A DNA stretch of 64,000 nt, from contig NC_133207.1 in the NCBI RefSeq assembly GCF_958299795.1, positions 4,064,618-4,128,617 of the forward strand. The letters run 5' to 3'. The DNA comes from Porites lutea. Its lineage: Eukaryota > Cnidaria > Anthozoa > Scleractinia > Poritidae. The position numbers were made by a program, and so were the translations under genes. The notes under the pieces are model-generated. The model did not search any database, was not told the DNA's origin, and saw nothing but the letters and a program-made list of their open reading frames with translations. Shown piece after piece: positions 57,635 to 64,000 of this stretch. Numbering within the stretch: position 1 is the first letter of the stretch; the number at the start of each line of letters is the position of its first letter.

Positions 57635-60600
57635 TCAGCTATCTGTAATACCCAGGTCTTCCTTTAGCTGTTCAATCATCTCCCGCATACGGCTCTGGAA
57701 AGGATAGAACACATTATAAGTAATGTTTACTATATATCTGCTGATTTTAATAGTCAAACACTCAGTTACGGTTAATTGGCTTTTGTGCATGTACTAACCC
57801 AAGAGTCATTGTAAAAAGCCCCCCCAAAATTCTTGACCAGCAGGAATGATTGCAGTTCTTCTACTACTTGAATTCCCCCAAAAAACTTCCCTAGCTTATC
57901 AGGCACATTAAGAACAGAATTCACTTCCCCAATAGCAAAATCCACTAGCCCTGGACTATAGGACATGACTCTTTGCATACTGAGTCTCACTGTCAGTTTT
58001 GGCTTCAGTTGTAGAGATGTTTGAGAAAATGGGGTTTGGAGATTATTTGGAGACCCTGTAGTGTGTTTAGGACAACTTTGAATTTTGTTGTGTTACAAGT
58101 CATAGGCTAAACTGTGATATATCGCCTAGAAGTTTGAGAAAACTGGAACATAAAGCACCCTTTTAGCTGTAAAACTGACTTTCTTTGCACCCTGTGGATT
58201 TTTACTAACGGCCACCTCTTCACAATGGCTTCCTCCCCACAATGCCACTGTTTTAGCCCACCAGAACAACAGTACAATGTTAAAAGCATTATTTACTTTC
58301 ATAGGAGCTCTTTTTAACCTACCTCATCCAAATGTTCTTTTCTTCTTTCAATGTGCATATCAAAAACTTGCTGAAGAACCCTACAAGTGACAAAAATACC
58401 TCAAAATTGTAAAATGCACTCTAAATCTAATTATAGAGAGATAAGTAAATTTATATTAATATATTTATTTTTTTATGTAGCAGAATACATGTACGTCATT
58501 TTTCTCCTATACATCTCATTTCCACCACCATTGTTCCTCAGGGAGAGGGATTAATGTTAGTTCCCATTCCTGTTTCTTCCCTCCTTATTTTTCCAGTTCC
58601 TACCACTTCCATCTCAGCTCCCAAACCCCACCCCACTTCCTCTCTATTAATCATCATCTCCCACCACATCCTCTTCCATTCTTGAGCTTCCTGGAGTTCT
58701 CATAAGTTCTCTGTTAGTTTCCTGTCCATGATTTTCCACTTATATCCTCTCTTATCCCTTTTTAAGCCCCCATTTTCTCTGCCAGCGTATGTCCTTACTC
58801 TCTCAATACTCAGTGATCTGCGTCCTGTGTCCCTGAAGCATAAAAATCCCCAAAGACACAAAATATTTTGTGGTATGCGTCCTGTAGGACGCAAAAATCG
58901 ATTGATCAATCTGAAGATGTTTTATTCCTGTGTGATTTCTGTGGCTGTTGTTAAATGATGCTTATTTCTTTTAGTCAATGGTTCTGGACTGGGACTCATG
59001 TTTTTTCACAAGATGAGTCCCATGACTCATCATAACTATTTGCAACAAAATCACTAAATACTTGCTCACTTCTTGTTCAGTTCCCATCCTTTTTTATAAA
59101 ATTTGCATGCATTCCCACTGATTTCCCTGCCCCATTTCTCTCTGGTTATCTACCCCTATCTGCTAATTCCAATCCCTTATTCTACTCCCTGCGTTACCAC
59201 TATTTCCATCTCAATTCACATCCCCTTTATATGGTACTCCTCATTCTTTTCCCTCCCACTTTTCCTGCTCCCTTTTTTCTGAGCTTATTTTAATGGTATT
59301 CTCATTTGATACAAGAATAATAATTTTAGAAACCTACTTTAAATCATATACCTGTTACTGAAGATTCCTCTTGCTAAAATGTCTGTGGTAACATCAGAAA
59401 TAAATTTAAGGTACCTCTGCTCCTCTTCCCTACAAATCAAGGTACATGTATGGTGCTGTTCACAAGCAATCTATAATACACACACCCAAGGAACTTTAAG
59501 GAACTTTATAATTCAGCACAGTATATGTAGCTGTTACAATTTCCTTCAAATTGTTTGTCTTCCCTTTTGTCACCTTTTGTGGGGAATTCATAGAATACTT
59601 TCTGGATGGATGACCAAAAAATGTCATTTTCCACCCCTGTTTTTGGACCTTGCCTGTAGGCAGAAATTATGTCATCATTACTTAGATTAGAGCGCAAACA
59701 AAAAAAAAATTCTGCAAATGCATTTTGAATTCACGTATTTCTATTTCATTCCTGTTCATTTGGAATTGTAACAATGAATAAGTTCATACACTCCTGTAGT
59801 TCCCTTGAAAACCATACCCGATTCCAGACCAAATTGGGGAAAGTCTATACCCCGCTTTCAGGCCAAAAAGGTCCAAAATCCCCACCTGTTGGGGTGGCAC
59901 CTATATATATTGTCTGAATCCCTGAATCTCTGAGGGTGAGGTGAAAAGGGGAGGCATGTGTCTGAGGTTAAAAAGTGGGACACACATTAAAATAAGCACC
60001 CACCACAAGTTTGCCTGGAAGTCAGCTGAATCATTCATCCTTACTGACGGACGGCCTCTGTGACTATATGACACTTGTGTTAGGTCAAGCCTTGGTACTG
60101 CATTATGCCTTATGTTACTACTTGTATTATAATTCAAGCTATGTGATATGTCAGTTTCTTGTGATCCTTCTTCACCAGTATTGTAACCAGCTCTCATGGG
60201 AACTTTCAAATTATCAGGCTCATCGTTAGTGCCCAAAAGTGTCCTAACATTTTCATCCAAGTAATTATTTGTCATTCCTTGTTCTGAATTATCAAGAGAT
60301 GGTGCAGTCCTCAGATCTTTCTTCTGCCTCGATCGATGAGCTGTTTTTAGAGTCTGCTTAGGTTTTCTTGCAATGGGTGAAGTTGGTGCCCGCAATTGTG
60401 GGTGCCGGGCTGATCTTGGTGTTGACTGGCCTTGTGTTGTCAATATATCTCTTGGTGATGGTGATGGTGTGGCAGTGGAGTAAGCCCTGTTAAGGGATTG
60501 TACAGACTGACTTCTCTGAATTGGTTTCCCTGTGGATGGTCGTTGATCTGGAGACCATGCAGATGTGGCACTGACAAGTCTTGGGCCTAGAGACTGGTGA

Positions 60601-63600
60601 CCTCTGGCTGAGTTCATGGCAGATGATTCATTGAATGATGAGGTCAAGAACTCCATGGAAGGGCTCTAAAAAAGAATAATTCAGTTGAAATTGAAACATG
60701 CTGCAAATGGCATGGCAACTTGAATAGTAATAACTTAAGAGGTTTCACATATTTAACACTACATTTATTCAGACTGTGTGACAAGGACTTCAGACACACG
60801 CATACCGAAATTAAACAAGTTAAAAATAACAACTGGATGATAGAGCACCGTAATGTGATTCAATGCAGTCTTGCCCAATGACACTATAAGCCCCATAATT
60901 TTCTCTTGTTATATCGAAATAGGATTGGTTATTTTAATAATCTTATAGGGGAATGTAACTGTTAACTATAGATATACACTGAGACAACAATGATGGCTAA
61001 CAATGTAGTCTAGCTCTCTCAGAGCATAAATAATTGGATATGTAAGTACAGGTATGCTAGCACAATAATGTTAAAAACAAGTAATGCAAATAATAACTAC
61101 TGTCGTACATTCAGTGATTAAAAAAAGTGTTTCTGTCAAGTGTCATATAATATGCCGTTACTCTCCTGGAATACGGCTCCAATCTCCCGCTCTCCCCTAC
61201 AGGTCGCCAAATGAAAAAATCAACTTTTGAGCTTTTCTGTGCTTTAGTTTGAAATTTAGCCTACTTTTATTGTTGAAACTCTAATTTGTTTATTCATAGT
61301 ATGGTTTCTGGGGCATCTTTGCATGTCTTTAGTCACTGACAAAGATTATTTCATCATCACAATAGAGTACTAAAGTGTGACATCATAAAAAATTAAATTT
61401 GTGAAATTATGGGATTTGTCACTTGAGATATTCTGAAAGAACAACATCCAAGAGACCTACTTGCTAAAATCTAGCATTGTGGCGCAAATTGTTTCTGATA
61501 TATTAGCCCAGTTATGGCTCTGATGTCTAAGCATTAAGACCCAAGTCAAATTTAGAAGGATTTGCATGGAGTCATCCAAGCATAATTGTGCTAATACATG
61601 TATCTCAGAGACAATTTGCTCCGAAATGCTAATTTTTGGCAAGTAGGCGTCATGGATGTTGTTCTTTCAGAATATCTTGAAAAATTCCATAATTTCAGAA
61701 ATTTAATTTTTATGATGTTATCACTTTAAATTACTATGATGAAAGCAAATTTTGATAGTTTGTACTTCACGTAAGACTTCATACATTCCTGTGGTGCTGG
61801 GTTGATTTGGGGGGTGGGGTTCAGTGACAATTGAGGGGGGGGGGGGGGATGCAAAGAGAGAGTCTCCAGATTTAAGATCTCCAAAGGTTGGCATCTCTAA
61901 AGTGTTAACTACTGATGTCACTATTAACTATAACAATGCAAACCTAAATTTCTCTACAAGGTCTCTTTTAGTTAAAACATCTTTTATTCTATACACTTAC
62001 CCTAGTTGTCAATGATAGTGGAGTTCCAGCTCTGCTTTCCAGAGCAGCACGCTTCTTTTGATCACGAACTATACAGAGGGAAATTAAAAACATAAAGGTA
62101 TTTACCTGAGCATAATATGCACTTTTTTTCACCAAAACTTGCTTCAAAATTGAGGTGCGTATTGTTCCATGCAATACTGTTTCATTATTATTCCACTATT
62201 AATAACCATACTCCTTCAAACCTCTAACAAAACATTCAGCTGTAAGTCTGCAATAATAAATATTGTAAGGTTAAAGCTCTGTTGGTTAAAGGGTTGCAAT
62301 CACAGGGAAAAACAAATTTGTCAAGATAATCTACATGGAAAAATGTATCATTATTAATAATACTAAGTGAAATAATATTTAAGGTCCATGGCTGTAAGAT
62401 TGCTTTTCCTCAGTTTGTTAACCCAAGCAAAAAAGTGTCCTCTCACTCAACCCTGTTACTGGAAAATTTCTTTCTCTTGCACATTAGTTGTGTTTTGTCG
62501 TACTCAAGGATTACATGTATGCTGCTGGCTTGGCAGTTTTAGTTGGATTCTCACCTTTCATATGCATTTTCATAGATTTTGGAGGTGACGTATCAACAGC
62601 AGCTGATAAGCAAACAAAATAGTTTAGATACTGGTTAATACAAGAACAGCTTGGCCTTGTAAGCAAGTTATAATATAAACAATCACCTTTTCAATACCAG
62701 ATGGAGTTTAACTACATCAAACTAATTTAACTGCTGAGTTAGCTCTCAGCAATTGCTAGTCTGCTAGGCATGCAGGACATGTTGGGATTCAACTCTTGGT
62801 CTAGACCACCAACCAAGGTCTTTATTGGACTGGTAAGTTTATGCTAGTTCTGATAAAAGCATATCACATGCACCCAAGCTCTGCCCATGCTATAAGCCTT
62901 TCTTTATTATTGTACAGAAGACAGCAGATTAGCCGAGTGGACCATGTGTGTCTGACATGCAATCTGGAGGTCTAGCTAGGTACTAGTCCCGCTTAGGTCA
63001 CTAATGAATAGTCCCAAGTTTAACTCCTCAGCCAAGCTGGCAAATTAACTACTGCAGAACATTTGACTGCTATTTCTCTTGCTATTTATTTAGGGTTTTT
63101 CATATTATTATATTTTATTTGATCATGACTAAACTAAAGGAGCTACTGTAAATTCATAACCACTACTTTACCATGAATTTGCATTTCCCTGATTGTTATT
63201 GTCTTTTTGTTTTGTTTCTTGTTTTAAATCTTTTCAACCAACTCCAAGCAATTATATCTTTCTAAGAGCATTGACCTTCATATCTCTAAGGCCCATGCAG
63301 TTCAGATGCTGAACTTTTCACGAGCCGAACCTAATGTACATAGAATTACGTATGTGAAAAGTTCAGTGTCTGAATCAATATTAGGAATGCCTATTTCAAT
63401 GTGAAATGGCCCAGCCATTCTTCCCGCCTACCCTGGCCGGGAAATTTGACCATGGAATGACTTTGATTCAGGCACCAAACTTTTCATGTGCATAGGCATA
63501 GTTTACAAAATTACGTACTTTGCAAGCGGTTTGACTGAAAAGAGCATTTGTCTCCTTTTGAATTTAATTTGGCTGGAATTAAGATCGGCATCTGAATCAA

Positions 63601-63826
63601 TTCAGCCAGTCTAAATAATCTGGGTAGGCCTTAATTCAAATTAGTTTCGCTCATGGAAAATTTGGCGTCTGAAGCAGGGCTAACATGTCGTACTGTTAAC
63701 TTTATGTACAAAAATTGTGATAAATTTATTGAATACCTTTTGCTGACAGTATGCGTCTGTAGTGAGATTTCATGTGGTTTGCTATGAAGTCCTGTCCCAT
63801 ATAAGACATAGATGTTGGGGCAAGTG
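57635..63826 (-). CDS. SPATA7: SPATA7, ciliary protein (partial, 5' exons outside window)
   Basis: Exons from the upstream side are 63826-63737, 62602-62555, 62068-62001, 60665-60004, 59429-59352, 58380-58323 and 57694-57635. All joins are GT-AG and in frame. The conserved N-terminal block reads NHMKSHYRRILSAKAAVD (human: NHMAVHYNKILSAKAAVD), followed by QKKRAALESRAG. A 220-codon Ser/Pro/Arg-rich disordered exon follows. Then come EEEQRYLKFISDVTTDIL and RGIFSNR, VLQQVFDMHIERRKEHLDE, and MREMIEQLKEDLGI, matching human EEELLYLSFIEDVTDEIL through KVDLGC. The coral protein stops four residues after DLGI, while the human one runs on for about 200 residues. SPATA7 acts at the ciliary transition zone or photoreceptor connecting cilium with RPGRIP1. 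The start codon and first exon or exons were not found before 64000. Confidence 0.88.
62925..63010 (+). mobile_element. tRNA-like SINE fragment
   Basis: An A-box-like TTAGCCGAGTGGACC is followed about 45 bases later by a degraded B-box-like TACTAGTCCCGC. The arms do not fold into a clean cloverleaf, so this is more likely a SINE head than a working tRNA gene. It lies in an SPATA7 intron. Confidence 0.35.
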
Positions 63827-64000
63827 CTACAAATATTAGAAATGTTAATTCAGATGCCTTGATAATGTTAATCAGGAACAAAAAGAAAAATATTTCAATT
63901 AATTTCAAACAAATAATCCAGGAATTTAATCGGTATGCTTAAAAAATACGTAATCCTAGTCACTGCATGTGCATACAAGAGCCAGTGTCGACCACAAAAC

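Noticed and set aside
57772-57990. Minus-strand open frame (VMSYSPGLVDFAIGEVNS...) in an SPATA7 intron with splice-like ends
   Set aside because: The flanking SPATA7 exons join in phase 0 and make a continuous helix without it. This frame would need a different phase. More likely an intronic repeat.
59901-60003. Open frame continuing past the large SPATA7 exon (LWWVLILMCVPLF...)
   Set aside because: A GTGGGT donor at 60003 gives the right phase to the next exon, and the extension loses all similarity to SPATA7.
62925-63010. A functional tRNA gene
   Set aside because: A- and B-box-like parts are present, but the B box is degraded and no cloverleaf can be formed, so it is listed as a SINE fragment.

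Overview
The window looks like nuclear DNA of an anthozoan cnidarian, most likely a stony coral. This is an inference from the AT-rich composition, the many small hairpin transposons, the divergent rhodopsin-class receptors in tandem, and animal genes with GT-AG introns. I could not run a species search. No prokaryotic operons, rRNA or CRISPR are present.

Left part (1-26 kb): five members of one family of about 285-residue, roughly six-pass membrane proteins lie on the minus strand (start codons at 4513, 7559, 12023, 23040 and 25806). Each coding region is a single exon. Three look intact, one is broken by a single in-frame TAG, and one is a pseudogene with three lesions. I do not recognise the family. 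Between the third and fourth members, on the plus strand, is a four-exon gene (15470-19928). It encodes alternating cysteine-rich modules (A-B-A-B) and a hydrophobic tail that looks like a GPI-anchor signal. LINE fragments, pogo-like MITEs and hairpin elements fill the spaces.

Middle (26-44.4 kb): an intact single-exon rhodopsin-class receptor on the plus strand (26595) is followed by a tandem segmental duplication with a unit of about 7.25 kb, in two full copies and one partial copy. Each unit boundary falls inside a second, unrelated rhodopsin-class receptor gene on the minus strand. The result is one truncated copy (28543) and two intact, nearly identical copies (35813 and 43057). The unit also carries a SINE and two different inverted-repeat elements, and the right-hand ends of the first two units are almost identical.

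Right part (44.4-64 kb): conserved single-copy genes. WDR74 (minus, ten exons, complete, 371 codons) and an intronless MINPP1-like phosphatase (plus) are head-to-head with 173 bp between start codons, a likely shared promoter. SPATA7 (minus, seven exons seen, 5' end beyond the window) converges on MINPP1. Reading phases agree across all WDR74 and SPATA7 junctions. Their introns hold several non-autonomous transposons, some with clear target-site duplications.

Genes were assigned by eye from protein motifs and splice sites. No alignments or databases were used.
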